Of a DNA stretch of 64,000 nucleotides, positions 50,308 through 62,038 are shown piece after piece. The DNA is from Chamaecrista fasciculata (lineage: Eukaryota; Streptophyta; Magnoliopsida; Fabales; Fabaceae). The notes under the pieces are model-generated. The model was not told where the DNA came from, made no database searches, and worked only from the letters and a program-made list of their open reading frames with translations. The first letter of the stretch is position 1; each line of letters begins with the position of its first letter. The translations under genes and the position numbers were made by a program. The stretch lies in contig QANZ01054138.1 in NCBI GenBank assembly GCA_003254925.1, positions 1,621-65,620 of the forward strand. Reading direction: 5' to 3'.

Positions 50308-50991
50308 GGCTTAAGTGCACTTTTGGTCCCAAAACAATGACAAAGGTTTCATTTTGGTCCCATAACTTTTTTTGTTGCAATTTTGGTCCCATAACTATGA
50401 TAAAGGTTTCATTTTGGTCCCATAACTTTTTTTGTTGCAATTTTGGTCCCATAACTTCTCAAAAGGTTCCACTATTAGTCCCTTGGTGAATTCCATCCAT
50501 ATTTAGCCATTAAGTATGACGTGCATGATGTGGAAAAATAAGATGAAATGGACTGAAATAGGATCTATATGCAACATATTAAAACTTATCTATACCCAAC
50601 TACAATATATATTAAAACTTATCTATACCCAACTACAATATATACAAAGAGTGGTTATGGGACTAACGGTTAAAACTTATCTATACCCAACTACAATATA
50701 TACAACTACAATATATATTAAAACTTAACGGCTAAATATGGATAGAATTCACCAAGGGACTAACGGTGGAACTTTTTGAGTAGTTATGGGACCAAAATTG
50801 CAACAAAAAAAGTTATGGGAGCAAAATGAAACCTTTGTCATAGTTATGGGACCAAAATTGCAACAAAAAAAAGTTATCGGACCAAAATGAAACCTTTGTC
50901 ATAGTTATGGGATCAAAATTGCAACAAAAAAAGTTATGGGACCAAAATGAAACCTTTGTCATAGTTATGGGACCAAAAGTGCACTTAAACC
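50308..50991. mobile_element. 684-bp MULE-type foldback with internal repeats
   Basis: The termini are inverted: GGCTTAAGTGCACTTTTGG on the left and CCAAAAGTGCACTTAAACC on the right. The 9-bp target duplication AAGAAGAAA is perfect (50299-50307 and 50992-51000). Both arms are built from units of about 60 bp (TTTGGTCCCATAACTATGA.. and TTTTTTTGTTGCAA): about two on the left and about three and a half on the right. The middle is AT-rich with repeats of ACTTATCTATACCCAACTAC. The EH-C paralogue at about 62416-62430 keeps the uninterrupted site (CAAAGAAGAAATCAT). No transposase is present, so it is non-autonomous. Confidence 0.93.
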
Positions 50992-51215
50992 AAGAAGAAA
51001 TCATTACCACTGATTTCACCAAATATATGATACTAGCAACGAGAATATAATGGCCAAAAAGAAAAAAGAAAAAAAAGCAGCGAGTGAATACTATTTTTTT
51101 TCTGACTAGCACCAAACAATCCAAATATTTATTTAAAACAACCACCAAACAAGAGAATTAAACCCAGATCTAAGTTTATTTAAAACTGAGAGATTCATTT
51201 CATTATTTGTATGAC

Positions 51216-53329
51216 TCAAATGTGCTTCCGGAAAAAGTCAAGGATAAGCTGATTAACGCGTTCAGGAAATTGCTCCTGCACAAAATGGGTTCCCTCAGGA
51301 ATGGATTCGATTTCTAGATTGGGGGCAAACTCTTTCACCTTTTCGGTCTTTATTAAATCCTCAACCCCTGGAAATTTGAGAAAGTAATCTTGACCACCCA
51401 CTATCAGAAGGGCTGGGACCTTAGCTATTGGGTCTGGTAAGTTGAATTCTTCCCCGATTGACCTATGAAATAAAAAAACTCAATGTCAACAACTATTATT
51501 CGTGATTCAATCAATAGTACGACAAAGAAAAATTTCATAGGCAAAATCCTGGTATGTGACAGAAAATTTTGTTTCTAATTTCATTATGTAAAGAGCAAAA
51601 TCATTGTAATTGATAGTATTTTACCAAAGGAATCATAAGAAAGAGCTTGCATGGGAAATTCAAGCAAAAAAAAAAATGCCCATACTTAGAAAAGTTCGAT
51701 CAAGTAAGAAAGTTGCAATTTACAGATTTTTTTTCTCATACATCTAAAGAAAAAACCTCTTTAATATGAATTTTACCAATTATTGTATGTGACATTGTCA
51801 GCAAACACCAGCAGAGGATTAGAATATTCCAATAAATGGAGTGCTCTTGAATATTCTTAAACATGTCTTGCTTATTTTATTTAAAAACTCATCTGGCTAG
51901 AGAGCAACAATAATTCTATATTTCTAGCTGTTACCTGTATGGAACCTTCAATGCAGTTTGGAATCCTGATTTCTCATACAATGCTCCATATGTTGCAAGA
52001 TCTTCCTCTGTAAACCAAGGAGGGAGAGGAGTAGATGGTTCCACCAAATCCATGATCTCCTGGTTTTTCTCAGCTATTGGTATCTCACTTCTGGAGAATA
52101 GGATGTATATGTTTCGCACAACGGTCTTTGCATCAAGACGTCCAAAATCAGCCTCTGCCCTTCCTGGTTCCTGAAATGGACAGGACAAGGTTGGTTGAAA
52201 TGTTGAATAGTACCATTAATGACAGTTGACACTTTGAAGTCAACAGAATTTAAGGTTACCACTGACCTGCCATCTTAAAATGTAGAAGCCTTCAGGAAGG
52301 TATTTGTGGTACAAAGAAGGGCCTGGAGGCACATATGGAACTCCCAATGTGACAACTCCCAAGACCCTTTCTGGGTGTTGAATTGCAAATAAATATGCAG
52401 GTCGAACTCCAAAGTCTTTTCCAACAAGAAATACCTATTTACATTGTTGGAGAGAGAGAATGAATAAAGAAAAGATCAACTAATTGAACCAAACATTTCA
52501 TATAAAGATGCAGTACGTGGACCATATAAATTCGATAATAATCTTATTAAGACAAGTTCAAGATAAAGTATACCAAGAAAATTAGAAAGATACTGTAATA
52601 CATCGAATTCCCGCAAAAGCATCGTAGAAAAGCGCAATGAGCTGAAAATAGTGAGTATGAGCTCAAGGACACAATGTGGAAATTTTCGAGATACAGAGGC
52701 AGCACGCAAGGCTTGAACCTCAGGTTCTCCTTGCCAGTTTCTTTTCCCCTATCATATTCTGGTTTACCTCATGTTTCTTTTCCCGATTAAATTAACTAGA
52801 AAACAAGACCAATCCAGAAATCGGACTACTTTTACACGGAGCAGAAAGACGATTCACATGTACAACTAACACAGCTATGCAATACCAAACATGTAAGTAA
52901 TTTGCTGCATTTTCTCGTGAAACAAACAGAAAATCTTAAAATTCAGCAGTACCTTAGAAAGAGCAAGCGCGTCGAGTAGTGCGAGAAGATCGGCGAGAAT
53001 ATCGGAGAAGGTGGCTTTGTCGGGGTGAGGCGGCGGATCAGAGAGGCCGTAGCCTCTGTGATCGAAAGCAATGGCTCGGGATCCGGCGGCGGCGAGAGCG
53101 ATCATCTGATGTCGCCAAGAGTACCAAATCTCCGGGAAGCCATGGAGGAATACGACAACGTTAGGGCCTGAGCGAAAGAAACGTCATTTTTAGGGCGCAA
53201 AGAGGAATAAAATGGAATAGAGAGGATGGGAGGGATTGATAATTCAGAGTCTCACTCACCGGTTCCGATATCGGCGACGTGGAGCTTGAGGCCTCCGACG
53301 TCGATGAACTTGTGCTCAATTTGGTCCAT
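51216..53329 (-). CDS. Soluble epoxide hydrolase, copy A
   Basis: Exons on the minus strand: 53329-53260, 53167-52953, 52434-52267, 52170-51935, 51462-51216, giving 311 codons, the usual size for plant soluble epoxide hydrolases. It is an alpha/beta-hydrolase that opens epoxides (fatty-acid epoxides, cutin monomers and others) to vicinal diols in the cytosol. It shows HGFP (32-35, oxyanion hole), nucleophile Asp102 in VGKDFG, cap-domain segment EPGRAEADFGRLDAKTV with YILFSRSE, acid Asp255 in GGQDYFLKF, and base His289 in PEGTHFVQEQFPERV. All catalytic residues are present and it looks functional. The frame ends in KHI-stop. The start MDQIEHKF is the family start. It lies tail-to-tail with WAPL and head-to-tail with two paralogues downstream on the plus-strand coordinate. 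A MULE foldback sits 225 bp beyond its stop. The substrate cannot be told from sequence. Confidence 0.94.
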
Positions 53330-54167
53330 TTCGCAAGGATTAATGGTTATGTGGTTCACTTCACTCACTCACTCTCTCTTATATTATGAATGAAACTTGA
53401 AAATATTTAAGCGTCGTTGACTCAAACATTTATGACTCTTTCAGTATTTTGTAATGAATGAAACTTAATTTAAGTATTCGATAAAGGATTAATTTTACAA
53501 TTCTTCAGGTTTAATACTTTTTAAATTTACAGTTTTAAAATTTAAAATAATATATATGAAGAGTAAATTGACCAAATTGGTCCCTTTATAAGGTAGATTT
53601 CAAATTGGTCTTTATCTTTCATTTGTTTTAGATTGGTCCTATCTATTTTAATGATGTTTCAAATTGATTTCAAAAATCTTAAATGCACTCATATCTCTCT
53701 CATTTAAAGCTCAAATGAGAGGGATTCACAGTTGAGTTTCTTACAACAAGTATTTTGAGCCCATCAACAAACAATGTCAAATCGAGTTTCAAAAGTGAGT
53801 AATTCATTTTACGATCAAACAAGTAAAATTAGTTATATTTCTTACATTTTAAGTTCGAATGCGACGAGCTTAAAATTATGTGCTAATTCTTAAAAAGTTC
53901 TTTTATTGTCCAGTTATAATCGCTAACAAATGAAGTTTACATGGAGTCTCGAAAGTAAATTTGGGACCAATTGGAAACAAATGAAAAATAAAAGATCAAT
54001 TTAAAATCTACCCAATAAATAAGGGCTCAATTTGAGACTGTGAATTTTTTTTTTTGTCCCAACACAAAAAATAAATGCGGCAAATCTTACATTCAACTTT
54101 AAATTCGCCTAACAGTTTATTTCGTTATTCATCACAAGGCTTCTACAGTAAGGTTCGGACTTCAGAC
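53330..54167. other. EH-A promoter / EH-B downstream, with foldback
   Basis: CT-repeat (CACTCACTCTCTCTTAT) sits directly upstream of EH-A. A foldback repeat at 53575-54037 fills most of the rest. There are no other genes. Confidence 0.5.
53575..54037. repeat. Foldback repeat of the 'AAATTGGTCC' family
   Basis: The left end (AAATTGGTCCCTTTATAAGG, then GTAGATTTCAAATTGGTC) and right end (GATCAATTTAAAATCTACCC, then AGGGCTCAATTTGAGACT) are imperfect inverted repeats. The interior has TTTTAAGTTCGAATGCGACG and TTGTCCAGTTATAATCG, shared with 6903-7615. Related pieces lie at 16385-16640 and 59030-59170. Probable Mutator-type non-autonomous family. Confidence 0.6.
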
Positions 54168-57100
54168 TCAAATATGTTTCCCAAGGAAGTCGAGGATAAG
54201 CTGATTAACGCGTTCAGGAAATTGCTCTTGAACAAAATGGGTTCCTTCAGGAATGGATGTGATTTCCAGATTTGGGACAAACTCTTTCACCTTTTCTGTC
54301 TTTAATAAATCCCGTAGCCCAGAAAATTTGAGAGAATAATCTTGGTCACAAATTATCAGAAGGGCCGGAACTTTAACTATTGCTGGGTCTGGTAAGTTGA
54401 ATTTTTCATCGATTGACCTATGAAAGCAAAAAATTCAATGTCATTGACTATCATTCAGCCAAATTCAAGCAAAAAAAAAAAAATCCTATGCTTTAAATTG
54501 GGATAAAGTAAGAAAGTTGCAATGCTGATAGGATATGACATGGCTGTCAGCAAACACTAATGGAATGCACTTGGATATTCATAAAATTATATTGTTTCTT
54601 ATATTTAAAAACTTATAGTTTATTAGAAAACAGCAATAATTATATTCTACATTTCTATTACCTATATGGAACTTTCAATGCTGTTTGGAATCCAGATTTC
54701 TCATACAACGCTCCATATGTCGCAAGATCTTCCTCGGTAAACCAAGGAGGAAGAGGAGTAGATGGTTCCACCAAATCCATGATCTCCTGGTTTTTCTCAG
54801 CTATTGGTATCTCACTTCTGGAGAAGAGTATGTATATGTTTCGTATAACAGTCTTTGCATCAAGACGTCCAAAATCAGCCTCTGCCCTTCCTGGCTCCTG
54901 AAATGGACAGAACAAGGTTATTGCATTATTATATTGTTCCAGTAATTATATAGTTGAAACTTTGAAGTAAACAAAATTTAAGGTGATGGAGAATCAATAA
55001 TAATGGAGACCTTGGAAAAATCATATTCTAGAAAGAAGAAATGAATTATTGCTACTTAGGGAATATTAGAGTTTGATTGGAAAATGAATTATGCTTTTAT
55101 TATCTTGGAAATAAGAAGAAGTAATAGCATCTAGGAAATATCTTTACTTTATTATCTTGGAAGTTGTTATATTTTTATTAGTTTTAAATTATCTTTGACT
55201 TGGGCTCTCTATATAAAGCCCCTTCTATCTTTTTGTAATGAAGTTCATGCATTATTAAAAATATTATTTAGATTATTGTCTCTCCTTCATTTTTTCTATT
55301 CTCCCTCTGTTTCTCCCTTCTCCCTCAATTTCTCTACTTTCCCCTATTTCTGTTTCTTCCCCCTCTGATTTCTCATTCTCTCTTTGTTCTACATCAATTT
55401 GGTATCAGAGCTCAACTTCGTTCCTTTCCCCACATTGCTGCCAGAATGCTCATTCCATTATCCCAAGAAAATGGACAATCTTGAGTTAGCACATAAGGGT
55501 TTCAGGGAGAATTTGCTGGTAATACTCCAACAAATCAAGGTGGGATACTGCAGCAATGGATGCTTTCAGGGAGAATTTTGACCGTCGTTGTGATGAAGTA
55601 ATGGATGCTTTAAGACGGTTGGGTAATCAAATGGGTATTGATATTAATCAATATGCTCAAACTCGGGTTGGGATGGATACTAGTTTAAAGGCAACAAATG
55701 TGTTAAGCCATAGGGTATTCTCGAGAGGTGAGAAACGAAGTCACCAATTTTATGTAAACCCTTATGATAGGCATGTTAGGGAACCACTTGAATGCCCCTC
55801 AAATGTTGAAAAGGAAATTATAATTGATGACCATGCCTCATTTTAGGACATTAAACCTAGTGATCTCAAAAAGGTCACCATCACAAATATTGTGGAACCC
55901 CTTGAGTATCTATTTGATGCTAATAAGAAAATTTTAATTCAAAATGATCAGCCTAGTGTGAACAAAGAAGCCATAGATATTGAGGTTATGAAACCCATTG
56001 AGTGTCCATCTGATGATATTAAAGAAATCATGACTGAGCATCCTACCCATCCTTTTGACTCCACATCTTTTCATTCAAACACTCCCATTCCAAAATCTGC
56101 CACACCTATTTCTTCTCCCATTCATGAGTTACATACGGAGGTTAGGCATCATTTTGTTTGGTGCAATAAACCATTTGCTAATGATTATCAATGTTTTAAA
56201 ATTTTTACCAAAAATGATTCTGTCATGACTTATAATTTTCTTGAGTATTATCCTCAACACTCTTTTGCAAAGTTACATGCTCATGATTTTGGTGAAGAAC
56301 TTCCTAAGCTTCCATACCCACTCTTCTAGCTATATCCCTTTTTGTTGATACTATTGATGTTGCTTTAGGCGTTCACCATGGCATTTCCTCTCATGGTTCT
56401 CTCTACCTCTATCTTGTTTGTTGGAAAGGATTCTCCGACTCAGATGCTACATGGCATATTAAGGATGAATTGTCCCACCTTCATTTGCTAGAGTAATACC
56501 AGCAGTTTTACTCTCTAGAGGAGAGTTCTCTTCAGCAAGGGAGAATGATGGAGAATCAATAATAATGGAGACCTTGGAAAAATCATATTGTATAAAGAAG
56601 AAATGAATTATTGCTACCTAGGGAATATTAGAGTTTGACAGGAAAATGAACTATGCTTTTATTATCTTGGAAATAAGAAGAAGTAATAGCATCTAGGAAA
56701 TATCTTTACTTTATTATCTTGGAAGTTGTTATATTTTTATTAGTTTTAAATTATCTTTGACTTGGGTTCTCTATATAAAGCCCCTTCTATCTTTTTGTAA
56801 TGAAGTTCATGCATTATTAAAAATATTATTTAGATTATTGTCTCTCCCTCATTTCTTCTATTCTCCCTCAATTTCTCTACTTCCCCCTATTTCTGGTTTC
56901 TTCCCTCTCTGATTTCTCATTCTCTCCCTTATTCTCTCTTTGTTCTACATCATAAGGTTACCTGCCATCTTGAAATGTAGAAGCCTTCAGGAAGGTATTT
57001 GAGGTTCAAAGAAGAGCCTGTAGGCGCATATACAGATCCCAATGTGACAACTCCCAAGACCCTTTCTGGGTGTTGAAGGGCAAATAAATATGTAAGTCGA

Positions 57101-58263
57101 ACTCCAAAGTCTTTTCCAACAACAAAAACCTATTTACATTAAAGAGTACGATCAACATATTGATCCAAATATTTCAAGGGAAACTCTGCCTTACAGATTA
57201 CTGAAATGTAATATGGCAAACTGTGGTAATTTTTTATAAAAATGCAGAAGATTATTAGGCTTCTCTGCACATTTTAGTACATCCAGACTATAAAAGGTGA
57301 TGTAGGGTTTAATTTACATATAAACACGTGCGCCTATTTTATTATTCTCTCTTTTATTTTTCGCGAATCACAGTGCATGGACCACATAAATTGAAGAGTC
57401 ATCTTAATCTTGTTAAGACCAGTTTAAAATGCAACATACCATTTCCTGCAAAAAGCATTGTAGAAAAGCACAAGAGCTTAACATCGTGAGAATGAGCTTA
57501 AGGACACAATATAGAATTTGTTAAGGCAGAGCAGTGAACAAGTGGTAAATCATGAGTATGGGCTTGAACCTCAGGTACTTCCTGCAAGTTTCTTTTCCCC
57601 TCTCACTTTCTTGATCCTCACTGATACTGATAACATAAAAATCTTTGAAGTTTGACCATTATTCGGATAACTCGTGCACAGAAATCCAATCGATGAATCT
57701 ATTAATTTGGTAACACCGTGTTTTTCGTTCTCGATTAAATTAATTAGCAAACAATACGAATTCAGAAATCGGACTAGCAGAAAGACGAAACACACGCACA
57801 CCTAAACAATAACCAAACGAGTCAATAATTTACCGCATTTTCTCGTCAAACAAACAGGAAATCGTAAAATTCAGAAGCACCTTTGCAATCGCAAGCGCGT
57901 CGAGTAGTGCGAGGAGATCGGCAAGAGTATCGGAGAAGGTGGCCTGATCGGGCTGAGGTGGCGGATCGGAGAGGCCGTAGCCTCTGTAATCGAAGGCAAT
58001 TGCTCTGAATCCGGCGCCGGCGAGGGCGATCATCTGGTGTCGCCAAGAGTACCAAATCTCCGGGAAGCCATGGAGGAATACGACGACGTTAGGGCCTGAA
58101 ACACCAAAGAAATTAAACATGGTGTCAGATTTATGAGTGTAAGGAGGAATTAGTAAAATAGAATTGCGAGAATAAGATTAATCTGAGTCTGACCGGTTCC
58201 GATATCGGCGACGTGGAGCTTGAGGCCTCCGACGTCGATGAATTTGTGTTCGATTTGATCCAT
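54168..58263 (-). CDS. Soluble epoxide hydrolase, copy B
   Basis: Exons: 58263-58194, 58095-57881, 57129-56962, 54897-54662, 54417-54168; 312 codons, one codon more than copy A (DPAIVKVP against DPIAKVP in exon 5). It shows HGFP, VGKDFG nucleophile, YILFSRSE, QDYSLKF acid and EGTHFVQEQFPE base, all intact. It differs from copy A in residues next to the catalytic Asp (LLIICDQDY against LLIVGGQDY), at VRLTYLFALQ, and in the loop SVYAPTGSSLNLKY where copy A has VPYVPPGPSLYHKY, so substrate preference may differ (inference). Intron 3 is enlarged to 2.06 kb by an LTR element in the opposite orientation (54984-56952). A candidate TATA box lies about 60 bp upstream of the ATG. Its introns match the other two copies less well than A and C match each other, so B is the older branch. 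Confidence 0.93.
54984..56952 (+). mobile_element. Short non-autonomous LTR retrotransposon with chromodomain tail
   Basis: Two LTRs, 54984-55396 (413 bp) and 56546-56952 (407 bp), both TG..CA, are flanked by the 5-bp duplication TAAGG (54979-54983 and 56953-56957). The primer-binding site TGGTATCAGAGC (55400-55411) matches the initiator tRNA-Met 3' end. The polypurine tract AAGGGAGAA lies directly before the 3' LTR. A TATA box (CTATATAAAG) lies within each LTR. The 1.15-kb interior has short open stretches and, near its 3' end (about 56380-56500), a chromodomain-like segment (WKGFSDSDATW) as at the end of Gypsy chromovirus integrases. No reverse transcriptase is present. The LTRs differ by roughly 3%, so insertion was likely within the last few million years. 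Structurally the ends look whole; coding capacity is lost. Confidence 0.92.
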
Positions 58264-58321
58264 TTCTCTGAGATTAGCGATTATGCAGTTCAGTCACTTG
58301 ATCAGTGAGTGAGTGACTCAG

Positions 58322-58331
58322 TCTTATATAG
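58322..58331 (-). promoter_or_regulatory. Candidate TATA box of EH-B
   Basis: CTATATAAGA on the minus strand, about 60 bp upstream of the EH-B start codon at 58263. Confidence 0.4.
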
Positions 58332-59335
58332 ACTTCTGCTTACTTCTTACGTCTTTCTTCTTCTTACACTTCTAAAGGAAGCTCGTTGACTGTACAAGCG
58401 TTGTAAAGTTTGTTATGATTTATAACAATCTTGAAACTACTCATATAATCTACGACCCGGATCCTTAATTGTATGTAATTATGAATCATAACCCAAACTG
58501 AATAAAGATACTTATCTCCTTCCATTTAAAAGAAAAATTAAATCCTTATTTTCATCCTCAAATTATTTTTTTCATTTCGGTCTTTAAATTTTATATTTTT
58601 CATTTTAGTCTTTAATATGCCATTTGTTTGATTTCTATCATTATTAATAAACTAGATAGTTGAGATTAATAATTTCTTTTTTTTTTTTATAGATATCGTA
58701 ATAAATAAGTTAAAAAAGTTTTATTTTAGTAATAAAATGAGATAAATTTGTAATTGATTTTTTTTACAAATAATAAAATTTTTTTTATCAACTTATTTAT
58801 TATCTATATCTATATCTATATCTATATCTATACTATATTATATGGCTCCACCCCCTTTATGGTTGATCAAAAATAATGAATTAAAAAATTAAAAAAGAAA
58901 AAAAAATCACCACTCTCTCTCCCCACTCACTCCCCCATTTCTTTCAAAAAATAAATGAATTAAAAAAATGCAAAAAAAAAATTAAAAATTAAAAAATGAC
59001 ACCACTCTCTCTCCACTCACTCTCTCATATGAGGTAATTTCAAATTGGTCCTAAATATTTTATTTATTTTAGATGAGTCTTACATATTTGTATAATTTCT
59101 CAAATTGGTCTCAAACTTACTCTTTTATCAATATAAAAATTTAATATAATCTTTAACTTTAAATCAATTCAAATGTTACATGCCCCTAGTAATATATACG
59201 AGAGCAATAGAAAAATAGATGAGTTGTAATATACTCTTGCTATATATGTCTTTTCTCTAATAGATTTAGATTCATTCTATCTTCATTTTTTTTTGGCCTG
59301 AGTTCTATCTTTATTCTTGCTTTCACTAAATCGTA
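58332..59335. other. EH-B promoter side and AT-rich intergenic
   Basis: No gene seen. It contains a (TATATC)n repeat at about 58801-58832, two related A-rich/CCACTCTCTCTCC units at about 58880-59030, and a fragment of the AAATTGGTCC foldback family at 59030-59170. Confidence 0.45.
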
Positions 59336-59948
59336 TTATGGTATTAGAAGCAACATTAGAGTGCACTTAAAAAAACTTCTAAGATATGTTAAGGGTACTT
59401 CATTTTATGGTATACTCTTTACAAAGCTTGCTTCTTTCTCTATCACTGCCTACAGTGACTTTGACTGGGGATCAGATATAAATGACAGAGTACTACTGGT
59501 TTTTGCATATTTTTAGGTGACAACTTATTAAGTTGGTCTTCTAAAAAACTGTTGTTGCTCGAAGTAACATGAGGTTGAATATAGAGGACTAGCACCTGTT
59601 CTAAGTGAAATTTTATGGCTGAAATCCTTGATGATTGAATTAAATGTGCCACTTTCTAGTCATCCCACAGTGCTTTGTGACAATTTAAGTGCTGTTTACA
59701 TGACATCAAACCCAATTTTGCACGTCAGGACTAAGCATATCGAAATGGATATTCACTTTGTTAGAGAAAAAGCCTTAGCAGGAGAAATCATTGTTCAACA
59801 TATTTGTGCTGAGAAATAAGTAGCTGATGGATTCACGAAATCTCTATCTAAGCATGTTTTTTCTGCCTTTAGGTCCAAACTAATGGTTGTGTCATCAACC
59901 CCCATTAGTTTGAGGGGGAATAATAGAAAAATAGATGAGCTGGATCAA

Positions 59949-60010
59949 GTGAAATAGGGTCAAACCACAGGGTACCAAAGTGAAATAGGGTCAAACCACA
60001 GGGTACCAAA
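59949..60010. repeat. 31-bp tandem duplication
   Basis: Two identical adjacent units beginning GTGAAATAGGGTCAAACCAC, period 31, near the start of the Copia 3' LTR. Confidence 0.95.
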
Positions 60011-60083
60011 GTGTAATTTACCCTTATCTTAAAAATCATGATATTTGGACATATGCCTCTTGAATTTCATTTTGTCCTATTAG

Positions 60084-60204
60084 CATAAATTAAGCATGCA
60101 TGTTTTGAAAATATATATTATTATATAAATTAAGCATGCATGTTTTGAAAATATATATTATTATATAAATTAAGCATGCATGTTTTGAAAATATATATTA
60201 TTAT
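60084..60204. repeat. 40-bp tandem triplication
   Basis: Three copies with period 40, cores TAAGCATGCATGTTTTGAAA at 60091, 60131 and 60171, essentially identical. It lies inside the Copia LTR-like region. Confidence 0.95.
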
Positions 60205-62038
60205 TTAAGCATGATTTTTGGAATTCCCATTTGCATCGTGTATGAAGTGTATATCTCTTTGTTATTCACAAAAGCATGCTTTGGGAACACATTTGCTAAG
60301 AGAGAGAATTAGTGGAACTTTTCTAAATATCATCTCTCTTCTCATTGAAATTTTCAGATTTTATATTAAGGACTAAATTGATATAAGTCAATATTCTTTG
60401 TGTCCTATTCTGTGATTTCAATATTCAGAAAATATGAGAATATGCCTTATAGAGACTATATTGCATAAACTGAAAGTTTACTGTCCCAATATGTATTTTT
60501 GGACTAAGCCCAAGATCATTCATCTTTATATCTTATATTGAGGCCAAAATGTGTTTTTAGTCCAAATTACTTTTCTGGACCTAATTGAGCAAAAATATGA
60601 TTTTATATTAATTCTTTGGTCCATGAACTTAAATATGTTTTATTCATGCTTCATATCATTTAAATATGAAAATCTAAATTTATGCTTAATTTGGAAATAA
60701 GTATATTAAAGGCATGAAATTCAATTCTCTCTTAAAGGTGCTTTATTAAGATCAATTGGATTGGATTACTCTTTTCCTTCTCTTGTTATTAATGCTATAT
60801 CATCTATGTTTGAGAAAGAAAATGAATTTAAAAAGTCTGATTTTGAATAAGCATGATTCATACGCCAATTACACAAAGTCTGCCTACAATTTCGGCTAAT
60901 CAAGATCAACTTTACAAATTGATTATATCTTTTCTTTTACAGGCCAATCAAAAATCAGATTCACTAATAATTATGATTTACAAATTGAAGGAAGTAACCG
61001 TTGAAGCATTCACTCACATCTTTTCCAACGGCTAGCTCTGGTTTTGTATAAAAGAATGAAGTTCTAGAGATGTAGACAAGAGCCAACAAGCCAAAATGAA
61101 TTGTTGTGTGCATATCAACTAGGTTCTATACATTCTTCATCTTGCTGTGTGCATACATCCTTCCTTCTGTGTGCAAAAGACATCCTTCCGGCTGAGTACA
61201 GAAGACCTTCCTGCTGTGTGCAGATTTCCTGAGCCCAGATTTCTTCCTCATCTTGTGTGTTTGTAAAATCTCTAAGAAAGTGAAAGTGAGCTTCTAGGGT
61301 GAAACCTGTGAGGGTTCACCGTGTGTGGTTCCTGGGGAAGCAATATACTGAGATACTTGTCTTAGAGTGATTATTTGGGTTGTATTGTAAAACCAAGTTG
61401 GTTATCCCGTTTTGTATGCTTTAAGGAAGTGAAGGTGAACTCCTAGGGTGAAACCTTTGTAGGTGAGCCGTGTGTGGTTTCGTAAGGAGTGATATACCGA
61501 GTATATTTGGGTTAAGTTGTAAAACCTTGTGAGGTAATCCCAAGCTTCATGCAGATTGTGTATTTGTTACATTATATAAAAGTCCTCTAGCTGGTTGGTT
61601 AGAGGAGTGGATGTAGGATAAGGGAAACTTCCATTTCAAGGATTATACCCTTATTTGAACCACTATAATGTGCTGGTGTGGTCATTCATTTCCTTAACTC
61701 TTTACACTTCCTGGAGTATCTGTTTTGTCAAGGAAATTGTTTTTTACGCACTTCCTAAACATTTTATTCCGCACTGTTTTTAGAGGAAGCTGCGTTCAGG
61801 AACGTGTTTATTTCCTGACAGTATTTTCAATGAAGTATATTCAAGGAAGAGTTATATTTCTTAACAGTTTTTCAAAGATACATATTTTCAGGAACAACTC
61901 AGTTTTTGAATACACTATTATAAGGAACTGTCATACTTCCTCTGGAAGCTTTTCAAGGAACGAATTTTCAAGAAAAGATTTTAAAGTTTCCAATTCAGCC
62001 CCCCTCTTGGGTTATTTTCACTATCATATTTTCTAACA

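Larger units (their letters stand above)
59340..62038 (+). mobile_element. Ty1/Copia remnant: RNase H end, polypurine tract and 3' LTR
   Basis: The plus strand carries the C-terminal RNase H region of a Copia polyprotein (KKLLRYVKGT-like start; NPILHVRTKHIEMDIHFVRE near 59700-59765). It is followed by a polypurine tract TGAGGGGGAA (59911-59920) and a long LTR-like stretch to 62038, ending CATATTTTCTAACA with the CCCCCCTCTTGGG motif seen in Sirevirus-type LTR ends (from memory). The 5' parts are absent and the coding part is broken in several places. The element's right end is exactly where similarity to the EH-A downstream region resumes. Confidence 0.7.

Noticed and set aside
52690-52735. 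Box B-like GAGGTTCAAGCC (minus strand), also at about 57560-57590 in EH-B
   Set aside because: It lies in the same intron of two paralogous genes. No convincing box A, tail or TSD, so at most an ancient SINE piece predating the duplication.
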